Shown piece after piece: positions 24,467 to 32,850 of a stretch of DNA of 41,041 bases. Numbering within the stretch: the stretch's first letter is position 1; every line of letters starts with the position of its first letter. Origin of the DNA: CAZEFK01 sp964511405. Lineage in GTDB: Bacteria > Pseudomonadota > Alphaproteobacteria > Elsterales > Elsteraceae. Location: NCBI GenBank assembly GCA_964511405.1, contig CAZEFK010000035.1, positions 1-41,041 of the forward strand. The letters are read 5' to 3'. The position numbers and the translations under genes were made by a program. Under the pieces are notes generated by a model. The model saw only the letters and a program-made list of their open reading frames with translations, did no database searches and was not told where the DNA came from.

Positions 24467-25603
24467 TCAATTCAGGACGGTGAACTTGCCGCCCTTGACC
24501 ACCAGCACCACCACGCCCTCGGTCGAGGCTGGGTCGCGATGGTCGGTGAACCGGAACGGGCCCATGACGCCGGTGTGGTCGGTGGCCTGCAGCGCGACCC
24601 GCAGCTTCTCGGGGTCGGCGGCGCCGGCGCGGTCCAGGGCTTCCTTGACGATGAACAGGGTGTCGTAGGCCTGGGCGGCGAACTGGTCGGGCGCCGAATT
24701 GTACTTGGCCTTGAAGGCGGCCACGAACTTCTGGTTGACCGGATCGGGCTTGTCGATGAACCACGGACTGCCGACCAGCGTGCCCTCGGCGGCCTTGCCC
24801 GCGATGTCGAACAGCTTGGGCGAATTGAAGCCGTTGCCGCCGATGAAGAACACCGTGTCGGGGATGCCGAGCTGGCGCGCCTGCAGCATGATGCCCGACG
24901 CCGCCTCGACCAGCGCCGAGACCACGATGGCGTCGACGTTCAGGCCCTTGATCTTGGTCAACTGCGCCGAGAAATCGGTGTCCTTGCCGCCGAAGGTCTC
25001 GGTGGTGGCGGTCTCGATGCCCAGCTTCTCGAGCGCCGCCTTGAACACCTCGTAGCCCGACTTGGTGAAGGCGTCGTCGTTGCCGTACATGACGGCGACC
25101 CGCTTCACGCCCCGCTTCTGGGCGGCCTTCAGCGTCACCGGGATGACGTCCGCCTCGGGCAGCGAGGTGCGGAACACGTAGGGGCCGATGTCGGTGATGC
25201 CGTTGGCGGTGGTCGAGGTGCCGACGATCGGCACCTTGCGCTCGTTGGCGACCGGGCCGACCGCGAACATCTCGTTGGACAGGGTCGGGCCGATGATCAG
25301 GGGCACGTGGTCGCGGCCGATCAGCTTGCGCGCGGCATTGATCGCCCCTTCCTTCTCGCCGCCGCTGTCCTCGACCTGGACGTTGAGCGGACGGCCGCCC
25401 AGGACGCCGCCGGCGCCATTGATCTCGGCCGCCGCCAGGTCGAGCCCGGCCTTGATCGCGGTGCCGTAGCGCGCGTTCGGCCCGGTCAGGATCTCGATCG
25501 AGCCGATCGTGACCGGATCGGCGGCGCGCGCGCCAGGCGCAAGCAGGGTCAGGCCGCCCAGCGCGATCAGCGCGGCGCCCACAAGCTCTCGTCTGCGGAT
25601 CAT
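24467..25603 (-). CDS. ABC transporter substrate-binding protein, LivK-like
   Basis: The 378-residue protein starts with MIRRRELVGAALIALGGLTLLAPGARA, a signal peptide with a twin-arginine-like beginning, cleaved before ADPVTIGSIEILTGPNARYGT. The rest is a type 1 periplasmic-binding fold with LAAAEINGAGGVLGGRPLNVQVEDSGG, IIGPTLSNEMFAVGPVANERKVPIVGTSTTANGI and RVAVMYGNDDAFTKSGYEVFK, all typical of Leu/Ile/Val- or amide-binding proteins. The ATG at 25603 follows AGGGGGGAAC and begins the signal peptide. It is the first gene of the transporter set. The ligand is uncertain: branched-chain amino acids, other amino acids, urea/amides or aromatic acids are all possible. Confidence 0.92.
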   Translation of the reverse strand: MIRRRELVGAALIALGGLTLLAPGARAADPVTIGSIEILTGPNARYGTAIKAGLDLAAAEINGAGGVLGGRPLNVQVEDSGGEKEGAINAARKLIGRDHVPLIIGPTLSNEMFAVGPVANERKVPIVGTSTTANGITDIGPYVFRTSLPEADVIPVTLKAAQKRGVKRVAVMYGNDDAFTKSGYEVFKAALEKLGIETATTETFGGKDTDFSAQLTKIKGLNVDAIVVSALVEAASGIMLQARQLGIPDTVFFIGGNGFNSPKLFDIAGKAAEGTLVGSPWFIDKPDPVNQKFVAAFKAKYNSAPDQFAAQAYDTLFIVKEALDRAGAADPEKLRVALQATDHTGVMGPFRFTDHRDPASTEGVVVLVVKGGKFTVLN

Positions 25604-25695
25604 CGTTCCCCCCTGGCCCCGGCGGACCGGCCCGGCGCCGGCCCGCGGCATGGTTGCTGTGGCCGATACACCTGCCCAACCCGCGTCCGCTTGTC

Positions 25696-25722
25696 AAAGG
25701 GCGCCCGCTGCGGGCGCCCTTT
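25696..25722 (-). terminator. Strong intrinsic-type terminator after the peroxiredoxin gene
   Basis: AAAGGGCGCCCG (25696-25707) and CGGGCGCCCTTT (25711-25722) form a perfect 12-base stem with a 3-base loop, nine bases after the peroxiredoxin stop. Read on the minus strand it ends in TTT followed by GACAAG, a short U-tract. It isolates the peroxiredoxin from the downstream transporter operon. Confidence 0.75.
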
Positions 25723-25730
25723 CCCGGTTC

Positions 25731-26213
<483 letters not shown>

Positions 26214-26414
26214 GGTGGCAACTCCGATGGTGTGTTGTGGGACTAGACCGGCGAAGGTTCTAGACCGGCAGGCGCGCGCTTGGAAAGCCGGACCGCGGCA
26301 ATCCCGGATTTGCCAACCCGGCGCGCTTCGCGCAGGCTACAGTGACAGCGGGACCGCGGGCGAGCGGCCGGTACGCCCCGGACCCGGCCCCTTCTGACCC
26401 CGAGTTGGTGCACC

Positions 26415-27026
26415 ATGGCGAAGCGCGGCACAAGCAAACCCAACGGCGCCCCGTCCGATCAGCGCAGCTATCTCAGCGGCCAGCTGCTGATCGCGATGCC
26501 GAGGATGCGCGACCCGCGGTTCGCCCGCACGGTCATCTATCTGTGCGCCCACGGCCCGGAAGGCGCCATGGGGCTGGTCGTCAACCGGCTGGTCAACAGC
26601 CTGAGCTTCCACGACCTGCTGCAGCAGCTGGACATCGCCGAGGAGGACAACACCCTGCTCGGCGCCGACCGCAAGGTCCATTTCGGCGGCCCGGTCGACA
26701 CCAGCCGCGGCTTCGTCCTGCACAGCAGCGACCGGCTCGAGGACGGCTCGCTGCCGATCGACGACGAGGTGGCCCTGACCTCGACCACCGACATCCTGCG
26801 CGCGATCGTGCGCGGCAACGGCCCGCGCCACGCCCTGCTGGCGCTGGGCTATGCCGGCTGGGGCCCGGGCCAGCTGGAGCAGGAGCTGCAGGACAATGCT
26901 TGGATGCATGTCGAAGCCGACGACGCCCTGCTGTTCGACGACGAGCTCGACACCAAGTGGGAGCGCGCCTTCGCCAAGATCGGCGTGCGCGTTGGCATGC
27001 TGTCGGGCGAGGCCGGCCATGCCTGA
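26415..27026 (+). CDS. YqgE/AlgH family protein
   Basis: The 203-residue protein matches the UPF0301 family: YLSGQLLIAMPRMRDPRFARTVIYLCAHGPEGAMGLVVNRL at the N-terminus, FGGPVDTSRGFVLHS, and ALLALGYAGWGPGQLEQELQDNAWM followed by a terminal segment ending in VGMLSGEAGHA. This is the family length (about 185-205 residues). AlgH was named from alginate regulation in Pseudomonas, but the biochemical role remains unclear. The first 15 residues are a polar extension before the family core. It begins at the ATG at 26415 and is 18 bases before the glycosyltransferase-like gene. It is divergent from the peroxiredoxin gene. Confidence 0.92.
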   Translation: MAKRGTSKPNGAPSDQRSYLSGQLLIAMPRMRDPRFARTVIYLCAHGPEGAMGLVVNRLVNSLSFHDLLQQLDIAEEDNTLLGADRKVHFGGPVDTSRGFVLHSSDRLEDGSLPIDDEVALTSTTDILRAIVRGNGPRHALLALGYAGWGPGQLEQELQDNAWMHVEADDALLFDDELDTKWERAFAKIGVRVGMLSGEAGHA

Positions 27027-27044
27027 CGCGGCCCAGCGGACGGC

Positions 27045-28913
27045 ATGACGGAACCGAACCAACCGCGTCTGCCGATCCACTTCCTGACCATCGTCCTCAA
27101 CGGCGAGCCCTTCATCCGGCACCACATCGCGGTGCTGGAGCAGCTGGAGGGCCCCTGGCACTGGCACGTGGTCGAAGGGGTGGCGAGCCTGGTCAAGGAC
27201 ACCGGCTGGAGCGTGCAGGCCGGCGGCTATGTGCCGGCGGACCTGCACCGGGACGGCCTGAGCGTCGACGGCACCACCGAGTACCTGGACGCCATGGCCG
27301 CCGCCCATCCGGGGCGGGTCACCCTGTATCGGCCGCCGCCCGGACGGGTCTGGGCCGGCAAGATCGACATGGTCACGGCGCCGATGGCCGCGATCGGCGG
27401 CGATTGCCTGCTGTGGCAGCTCGACTCCGACGAGCTGTGGAGCGTCGAGCAGGTCCGGAGCGTGCGTGCGCTGTTCGAGGCCTGCCCGGAGCGGACGGCG
27501 GCCTATTTCCTGGCCGCGTTCTTCGTCGGCCCGGACCGCATCGCCACCACCCTCGACGCCTACGGCAACCGGCGCTTCCACGAATGGCTGAGGGTCTGGC
27601 GCTGCCGCGACGGCGATCGCTGGGTTACGCACGAGCCGCCGGTGCTGGGCCGGCCCATGTCCGACGGCTCGGTGCGCAACATCGCCGAGATCGCGCCCTT
27701 TACCCAGGACGAGACCGCCAGCCACGGGCTGGTGATGCAGCACTTCGCCTATGCCACGGCGGCCCAGCTCCGCTTCAAGGAGGCCTATTACGGCTATCGC
27801 GGCGCGGTCGCGCGCTGGCAGCAGCTGCAGGCCGCCACCGAGCAGCCGCTGCTGGTCCGCCGCTACCTGCCCTGGGTCGAGGGCGACGCCGTCGCCGACC
27901 GGGCCGCCGCGCGCGGGCTGGTCCCGCTGGCCCGGCTGGGCCCCGACGGCGCCTGGCGCTTCCAGCCGAACCTGCCACCCCACGGGCCGCGCTTCGACCC
28001 GCCCTTCCCGATCGACCGGCCGACCCCGATCTTCCGCGCCGTCGACATCAACCGGCTGGAGTCGGCGCTGCCGCTGCCCGCAATCGCCAGCCTGGCGGTG
28101 ATCCATCTCGGCGAGCCGGCCGAGCTGCTGCTCGCCTCGGGCTTCCTGCGCGGCCTGCGCCGGCGCTTCCCGGGCGCCCGCATCACGCTGATCGCGCCGC
28201 AGCCGGCCGAGCGGTTCTATGGCGAGCATCCCGACGTCGACGAGGTCGCGACGCTGCCGCCCGCCGCGACGCTCGACGGGCCGCGCCTGCAGGCGCTGAC
28301 CCATGAGGTGCACCGCGCGATGGCCGGCCGCTTCGACCTGGTGCTGTGCCCGGGGCCGCCGGACCCGTGGGGCGGCGCCGGGCTGCTGGCGGTGGCGACG
28401 TTGGCGCCTTGGCGCATCGCCTTCGCCGAGCCCACGACGCCGGGCGCGCTCAGCCCCAACCGCTGCTTCACGCATCTGATGCACGGGCTGCTGCCCGACC
28501 GCCTGGGCGGCCGCTACGAGGCGGCGCTGTGGCCGCTGGTCGGATCCGAGATCCGGTCGCCGCCGGTGCTGTGGGTGGCGCCGCCGGCCGCGGCCGAGGT
28601 GCGCCAGCTGCGGGCGGCGCTGGCCCCCGATGCCAGCGGCGGCCTGGTGGTGATCGAAGCGGCGCTGGGGTCGGCCACCGTCGAGCTGGCCCGCTCCGCC
28701 CTGGCGGCGAACCAGGCCCCGGTGTTCATCGGCCCCGATGCGGACACGCGGGCAGCCGCATCAGGCCCGGCCGCCGCCCTGCCCGACCCGGCGCCGGGAC
28801 TGCTGGCGGCGCTGGTCACGGCCGCCGACCAGGTCGCCGCCACCGACCCGGTCCTGTGTGCGATGGCGGCGATCGCCGGGGTTCCGGTCCTGCAGCCGGT
28901 GACCGCCGGCTGA
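27045..28913 (+). CDS. Two-domain glycosyltransferase-like protein
   Basis: The 622-residue protein has two probable parts. The N-terminal half (about residues 10-330) opens with PIHFLTIVLNGEPFIRHHIAVLEQL and carries QLDSDELW at 125-132, a DxD-like acidic motif as in GT-A glycosyltransferases. The C-terminal half (from ~350) contains VIHLGEPAELLLASGFLRGLRRRFPGARITLIAPQPAERFYGEHPDVDEV, which resembles the start of GT9 heptosyltransferase-type domains, followed by FDLVLCPGPPDPWGG. It could build a surface or protein-linked glycan. No signal peptide or membrane helix is obvious. The start at 27045 is 18 bases after the YqgE stop. The domain boundaries and donor sugars are uncertain. Confidence 0.65.
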   Translation: MTEPNQPRLPIHFLTIVLNGEPFIRHHIAVLEQLEGPWHWHVVEGVASLVKDTGWSVQAGGYVPADLHRDGLSVDGTTEYLDAMAAAHPGRVTLYRPPPGRVWAGKIDMVTAPMAAIGGDCLLWQLDSDELWSVEQVRSVRALFEACPERTAAYFLAAFFVGPDRIATTLDAYGNRRFHEWLRVWRCRDGDRWVTHEPPVLGRPMSDGSVRNIAEIAPFTQDETASHGLVMQHFAYATAAQLRFKEAYYGYRGAVARWQQLQAATEQPLLVRRYLPWVEGDAVADRAAARGLVPLARLGPDGAWRFQPNLPPHGPRFDPPFPIDRPTPIFRAVDINRLESALPLPAIASLAVIHLGEPAELLLASGFLRGLRRRFPGARITLIAPQPAERFYGEHPDVDEVATLPPAATLDGPRLQALTHEVHRAMAGRFDLVLCPGPPDPWGGAGLLAVATLAPWRIAFAEPTTPGALSPNRCFTHLMHGLLPDRLGGRYEAALWPLVGSEIRSPPVLWVAPPAAAEVRQLRAALAPDASGGLVVIEAALGSATVELARSALAANQAPVFIGPDADTRAAASGPAAALPDPAPGLLAALVTAADQVAATDPVLCAMAAIAGVPVLQPVTAG

Positions 28914-28922
28914 CGGCCCCGA

Positions 28923-29375
28923 TCAGGCCGGGCCGCCGGGCCACCCGACGGTCATGGTGAAGCCGAACGGCAGGCGCCCGGCCTCGGCATCGGCGATCTC
29001 GTCGACCTGCGCGCCCGGCCCGAGCCGGCGCGCGTCGGCACACAGCGCCTCGCGGTCGCGGCCGCGCTGCAGTTCCAGCCCCTCCAGCGTCAGCGCATAG
29101 AGGCCCGAGCGGTCATAGCCGAACTCGCCGCCGGCCAGGCGCTCGGCCCGGCGGCGGCGCGCCTCTGCCAGCTCGCGGGCCCAGGCGGCCCGGGTCGCGG
29201 CCCAGTTGCGCGCCCGCATCTCCAGCCGGTCGGCCACGGCCTGCGCGGCTTCCGGCGAGGCGAACCAGTCGCAGAACCGCCAGGATCCACCGTTCTCGGC
29301 AACGTACAGGGCCCATTGCCCGGCCATGGCGCCGCCGGCCGGCGACGGCTCGATCCGCGATTTGAAGGTCGGCAT
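28923..29375 (-). CDS. Hypothetical protein, 150 residues
   Basis: I do not recognise the family. The protein begins MPTFKSRIEPSPAGGAMAGQWALYVAENGGSWRFCDWFASPEAA; the tryptophan-rich stretch around residues 20-40 is followed by a long alanine/arginine-rich helix (residues ~45-80) and a C-terminal part with GEFGYDRSGLYALTLEGLEL. The middle helix could be a coiled coil. No signal peptide or membrane segment is seen. The ATG at 29375 is the longest start; an ATG at residue 17 is an alternative, and neither has a good ribosome-binding site. It converges on the glycosyltransferase-like gene with a 9-base gap. Its composition matches the host, which supports a real gene only moderately. Confidence 0.55.
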   Translation of the reverse strand: MPTFKSRIEPSPAGGAMAGQWALYVAENGGSWRFCDWFASPEAAQAVADRLEMRARNWAATRAAWARELAEARRRRAERLAGGEFGYDRSGLYALTLEGLELQRGRDREALCADARRLGPGAQVDEIADAEAGRLPFGFTMTVGWPGGPA

Positions 29376-29550
29376 CCGGAACCGGGATCCCTCTCGTTGA
29401 GGGCACTTCGGATAGCGGAAAGCGCCGGCGCCGACGACTGTTTCAACTTATCGGGAACTGTCGCGACCGGTCGGCCCGGGGAGGTGATCGGGCCCCGCAA
29501 CGATGCGCTCGACCTCGGCGCCCTTGATCCGGGCCGAGTGCGAATTTGCT
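29376..29550. other. Gene-free stretch before the candidate small RNA
   Basis: No convincing coding region, tRNA or repeat is visible in these 175 bases. The short frames crossing it show no family similarity and no ribosome-binding sites. It may hold the promoters of the hypothetical minus-strand gene and of the candidate small RNA that follows. Confidence 0.5.
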
Positions 29551-29579
29551 TGCATTCGCCGCTATTTTGAGGCATAGGT

Positions 29580-29651
29580 ACACGTAATTGATGGTGCGAA
29601 GTCCGCCACCGTCATCAAAGGCCCGCCCGGATTGTCCGAGGCGGGCTTTTT
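29580..29651 (+). ncRNA. Candidate small RNA of about 70 nucleotides
   Basis: A TTGCAT hexamer (29550-29555) lies about 25 bases before this segment with a weak -10 near 29573-29579. The segment then folds into two hairpins: TGATGGTG (29589-29596) pairs with CACC-gt-CATCA (29607-29617), and GCCCGCC (29621-29627) pairs with GGCGGGC (29640-29646) before TTTTT. A hairpin followed by an intrinsic terminator, with no coding sequence in front, is the usual plan of a trans-acting bacterial sRNA. The 5' end is a guess. Confidence 0.4.
29617..29651 (+). terminator. Intrinsic terminator 1
   Basis: GCCCGCC/GGCGGGC arms with an inner CGGA/TCCG pair (loop TTG) form a long stem, flanked by AAA on the left and followed by five T (29647-29651). 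It ends plus-strand transcription in a region with no upstream plus-strand gene for 700 bases other than the glycosyltransferase-like gene ending at 28913. Confidence 0.75.
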
Positions 29652-29701
29652 GTTGCCGCGCCGACGCGCCGGCAACCGCCCCATAGCCCGCCGACATCCG
29701 T

Positions 29702-29730
29702 AAGCCCGCCCTTGCCGGCGGGCTTTTTCT
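29702..29730 (+). terminator. Intrinsic terminator 2
   Basis: AAGCCCGCC (29702-29710) and GGCGGGCTT (29717-29725) form a 9-base stem around CTTGCC, followed by TTTTTC (T-run 29724-29728). It shares its stem sequence with terminator 1 about 80 bases upstream. It is the second barrier before the toxin gene, so that gene must have its own promoter after about 29730. Confidence 0.75.
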
Positions 29731-29816
29731 TTCGGGGCCGCGGCAGGGGCAACGTCCGCAGCGCCAGCGCTCGGACCTGAACAACCAAGCTCCGATGTAT
29801 TGACAAGGAAATGCCC

Positions 29817-31535
29817 ATGACGCGCAAGTCAGTGCCGTTCAGGGGCGCCGAGTCCGTCCTGGATCCGCTCACCATCGAATCGGAAATGCGCATCGCGGCG
29901 CTGCGCGCCGCGGCTGCCGCCGCGCAAGACCGGCCGCCGCAACCGATGGAGAGCTGGGATCCGATCGCCGACAGGCTGGCGCTCTATACCGATCCACTCC
30001 GGCCGCGGTCGCCGCTGTCCGCGATCACCGTCGGCAGCTACGCTGCCTCGATTCGCCAGGCTGCCCAGCAGTTGCGCCAAATCCCCGGCGTCGCCGCGCA
30101 GGCGCGCGCCGCCGACACCCTGCCGGCGCTGATGAGTCCGGCCGAGGCTCGGCTATTGCTGGCACTCGGCGGAAGCGGGCGGCTCGATCGCTATGGCATT
30201 CGTCATTTCGACAATCCCGCCCTTACCCCAGATGCAGGCGATCAGGTTCCGAATTGGCCAGGCATGCCTGACGCGCCAAGTCCCGGGCTAGCCCAAACAG
30301 ACGAGTTCGGCGGCATCGAACGCCAATATCCGCCAGTCATGGGCCCCGATCAATTCGGCGGCTATCCCTTGTACGCTGGCGACAGCGAAGCGCCCCAACT
30401 GCTGCCAATTGCCGACGTCGGTCCTTCGTCGCCCCTGACGGCCAAGCCTTCATTGGGCGCCCCCTCGTTGCGGCGCGAAAGCGGCATTCCGTCGGCAACT
30501 GCTCCGCGCTTCATCCCGGCGGCGGCTACGATGGCGATGCCCGCCTTCGGCAACTCAGGGATCGCCGCGCCAGCGGCCGGCGGCGGCTTATCCGCCGGTG
30601 ACGCCCTCGCCGGACTGGCACCATGGGCGGTCGCCGGCGCCACCGGTTTCCTGACCGGCATGTTCGCTTTCATGCCGCACAGTCCCGGGCCGCAGACGGG
30701 CACTATCCCGGGGGCAAATCTCGATTTTACCTATCATCCGGATGAGGGCCGGCTGACCGTCCAACAGCCCGCCGGATCCGACGGCCAGCCCGGTTCGGTC
30801 GTCGCCGAATTGCGGATCGGCTCGGACGGCACGTTCCAGACGCCCAACGGCCAGGCTGCGGCGATCCGCAACCCCGACGGCAGCTTTCGGTTCGGCGGCG
30901 GCTTCCTGGCCGGCGCCGTCCGCGGCCGCATGGCGGCACCCGTTCTGCCATCGATCGAGAGTTACCCGGCCGGGCCCGAGTCAGGGCCTCACATCGAGTC
31001 GTATCCTGCGCAGCCGCCGCTGTCCGGGCCTCAGACCGAGACCTATCCGGCCCTGCCGCCAGCCCCGCCCTCCATCGAGACCTTCCCCGCCGATTCAACA
31101 GCCGGCTCGGCCCAGATCGAGTCCTTCCCACTGCCGCCCGACCTTAGCGACTCGAACGCGATGTTCGCCACCGCGATCCGGAATCCGCAAGGCGGCTTCG
31201 ATGTCATCTACAAATACATGCGCAAATGGACGCCCGAGCAACGCCGGGCGGCGGATGAGAAAGTCGCGGCGCAGAACCGGGCCGCACCCGTGACGGAAAC
31301 GCCGGTGGGCCCCCGTGACAGATCGGCGGCCCGAATCTACCTCGACCATGGCGGAACCATTCCGCCGGATCACGACATCGACCATCTGCGAGACCGACAG
31401 ATCGGCGGCACGGACGACATTAGCAATCTAGGTCCGCTCCACAAGAGCGTGAATCGCAGCCTTGGCCCTCAGCTCAGCTGGATCTTTCGCCGCTATCCGG
31501 GGGCGCGTATAGATAGCTTTCGGATCGAGGATTAG
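29817..31535 (+). CDS. Polymorphic-toxin-like protein with C-terminal HNH-type nuclease
   Basis: The 572-residue protein has an alanine-rich N-terminal helical part, a hydrophobic stretch (GLAPWAVAGATGFLTGMFAFM, ~280-300), a proline-rich region with five imperfect (I/T)E(S/T)(Y/F)P repeats (DNA 30945-31136), and a C-terminal domain. That domain contains PPDHDIDHLRDRQIGGTDD followed by SNLGPLHKSVNRSLG: His519, Asp520, Asp522, His523, Asn537, His542 and Asn546 give an HNH/Endonuclease-VII-like pattern. It is probably a secreted DNase effector; no secretion marker such as PAAR or Rhs repeats is seen. The ATG at 29817 is favoured over 29811 because AAGGAA lies at 29805-29810. The immunity-like gene follows 13 bases later. 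Confidence 0.7.
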   Translation: MTRKSVPFRGAESVLDPLTIESEMRIAALRAAAAAAQDRPPQPMESWDPIADRLALYTDPLRPRSPLSAITVGSYAASIRQAAQQLRQIPGVAAQARAADTLPALMSPAEARLLLALGGSGRLDRYGIRHFDNPALTPDAGDQVPNWPGMPDAPSPGLAQTDEFGGIERQYPPVMGPDQFGGYPLYAGDSEAPQLLPIADVGPSSPLTAKPSLGAPSLRRESGIPSATAPRFIPAAATMAMPAFGNSGIAAPAAGGGLSAGDALAGLAPWAVAGATGFLTGMFAFMPHSPGPQTGTIPGANLDFTYHPDEGRLTVQQPAGSDGQPGSVVAELRIGSDGTFQTPNGQAAAIRNPDGSFRFGGGFLAGAVRGRMAAPVLPSIESYPAGPESGPHIESYPAQPPLSGPQTETYPALPPAPPSIETFPADSTAGSAQIESFPLPPDLSDSNAMFATAIRNPQGGFDVIYKYMRKWTPEQRRAADEKVAAQNRAAPVTETPVGPRDRSAARIYLDHGGTIPPDHDIDHLRDRQIGGTDDISNLGPLHKSVNRSLGPQLSWIFRRYPGARIDSFRIED

Positions 31536-31548
31536 AGGGTCCACAACC

Positions 31549-32145
31549 ATGCTTGAGCGATTTTTCCGTCGGTTCGTCGACGACAAGCCCGACGGCTCAA
31601 CCCCGAGCCTGCCTCCAAAGCCGGAGCACCTGTTGGCGGTCCTGTCCGGCCGCTCGTTCAACGGCGGATTGTATCGCGTGCATACGCCGGATAGTGCTGC
31701 AGAGTGGACCGAGATCGTTGGCAAGCTCTTCCCGCAACATGCCGGTGAGTTCGCGGTTTTCGGCTATGACTGGTTGGGTCGGCAATTCGCCTTGAATGCG
31801 GGCCCACGTGCCCATGGCCAGGTCCTCATGTTCGACGCGGCAGAGGGCACGTGTCTTGAGATCCCGGCAGATGTGGTCGGGTTCCATGACCGCATCCTCG
31901 TCGAATTGCCGGAACCGACCCTTGAATTGGCAACTTACGAGGCTTGGCGCAAGGCCGGCAACGGCCCCCTGGCGCCTGATCAGTGCGCCGGTTACCAGGT
32001 TCCGCCGACATTGGGCGGCAGCTTCGAGGTCTCGAATCTCAAGACCATCGAGATGGAAATCGAATGGGAGTTGCTGACTCAGCTCTGGGACGTTCATCGA
32101 CAACACCCAGGTGCCCGCATAGACAGCGTAAAGATCGATGACTGA
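31549..32145 (+). CDS. Immunity protein of the Tdi1/DUF1851 type
   Basis: The 198-residue protein shows FAVFGYDWLGRQFALN, then GQVLMFDAAEGTCLEIPADV, and GYQVPPTLGGSFEVSNLKTIEMEIEWELLTQL. The last phrase matches the pattern LGG..-xxNL-xxxxME(V/I)-(Y/E)WEL-xxQL of DUF1851 proteins that include the T6SS immunity protein Tdi1. It lacks any signal peptide and would protect the cytoplasm. Its place 13 bases after the toxin gene, with AGAGGG before the ATG, fits a toxin-immunity pair. The final 20 residues (QLWDVHRQHPGARIDSVKID) closely resemble the end of the toxin. Family assignment is by motif memory and not verified. Confidence 0.7.
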   Translation: MLERFFRRFVDDKPDGSTPSLPPKPEHLLAVLSGRSFNGGLYRVHTPDSAAEWTEIVGKLFPQHAGEFAVFGYDWLGRQFALNAGPRAHGQVLMFDAAEGTCLEIPADVVGFHDRILVELPEPTLELATYEAWRKAGNGPLAPDQCAGYQVPPTLGGSFEVSNLKTIEMEIEWELLTQLWDVHRQHPGARIDSVKIDD

Positions 32146-32237
32146 TGGATTGCTAGGACATCACGATAGCGGGTGTATATCGCCCTCTCGCCGGGGGCTC
32201 ATACTCCACCGTACCTGACGTCAACCGGCCGCCCGCG

Positions 32238-32822
32238 TCACACAAAATCCTCGCGCAGCATCGCGAACTGCAGGTGGTCCTCCCAGGCGCCGTTGATGCG
32301 CAGGAACTTGCGCGCCAGGCCTTCTTCCTTGAACCCCAGCTTCAGCAGCAGGTTGCGGCTGGCGATGTTGCTGGGCAGGCACGCGGCCTCGACCCGGTGC
32401 AGGGACAGCTGGTCGAAGGCGAAGTCCAGGATCGCCGGCACCGCCTCGCTCATGAAGCCGTGCCGCGCCTCGTGGACGGCGATCCAGTAGCCGATGCTGC
32501 CCGACTGGGCGACGCCGCGCCGGACATTGTTGAGGCCGATGCCGCCCAACAGGCGGTGGTCCTCGCGATGCAGCACATGGAAGGCGTAGCCGGTGTCGTC
32601 GCGCCAGTCCAGGGCGGCGCGGCGCAGGCGACGGCGGTAGCAGGCGCGGGTCAGCGCGTCCTCCGGCCAGGCCGGTTCCCAGGGCTCCAGGAAGCGCCGG
32701 CTGGCGGCGCGCACTTCGGCCCAGGGCCGGTAGTCGGTGCGCCGCGGCGGTCTGAGATAGACGCGGGGTCCTTTCAGGACCACCTCGGGCATCGGATCGG
32801 CGAAGAGCGCAACCACCGGCAT
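32238..32822 (-). CDS. RimJ/RimL-like GNAT acetyltransferase
   Basis: The 194-residue protein is a GNAT N-acetyltransferase of the RimJ/RimL type: GPRVYLRPPRRTDYRPWAEVRAASRRFLEPWEPAW at the start, GGIGLNNVRRGVAQSGSIGYWIAVHEARHGFMSEAVPAILDFAFDQLSLHRVEAACLPSNIASRNLLLKLGFKEEG covering the acetyl-CoA-binding motif and the conserved asparagine/serine, and WEDHLQFAMLREDF at the end. It probably acetylates the alpha-amino group of a ribosomal protein or another protein. It begins at the ATG at 32822 behind GAGG, 28 bases after the M16 peptidase stop, and is the last gene of the cox-thrC run. This neighbour relation to thrC and the M16 gene is common in alphaproteobacteria. Confidence 0.92.
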   Translation of the reverse strand: MPVVALFADPMPEVVLKGPRVYLRPPRRTDYRPWAEVRAASRRFLEPWEPAWPEDALTRACYRRRLRRAALDWRDDTGYAFHVLHREDHRLLGGIGLNNVRRGVAQSGSIGYWIAVHEARHGFMSEAVPAILDFAFDQLSLHRVEAACLPSNIASRNLLLKLGFKEEGLARKFLRINGAWEDHLQFAMLREDFV

Positions 32823-32850
32823 TACGCCTCTGCTGGCGGCCGGCCCGACA

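Noticed and set aside
22711..24483. Long plus-strand open frame opposite livM and livH
   Set aside because: Low-complexity Gln/Arg/His-rich translation typical of antisense frames in GC-rich DNA; the minus-strand liv genes explain the region fully.
26244..26269. CTAGACCGGC occurring twice, 16 bases apart, in the peroxiredoxin/YqgE gap
   Set aside because: A short direct repeat with no symmetry and no clear promoter relation; not enough to call a site.
26337..28484. A very long open frame (over 700 codons) on the minus strand opposite yqgE and the glycosyltransferase-like gene
   Set aside because: It mirrors codon-position GC bias of the real plus-strand genes, is rich in Arg/Gln/Gly/His without any motif, and no family similarity is seen.
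32146..32237. Possible tRNA or terminator after the immunity gene
   Set aside because: No cloverleaf, T-arm consensus or stable stem with a T-run could be found.
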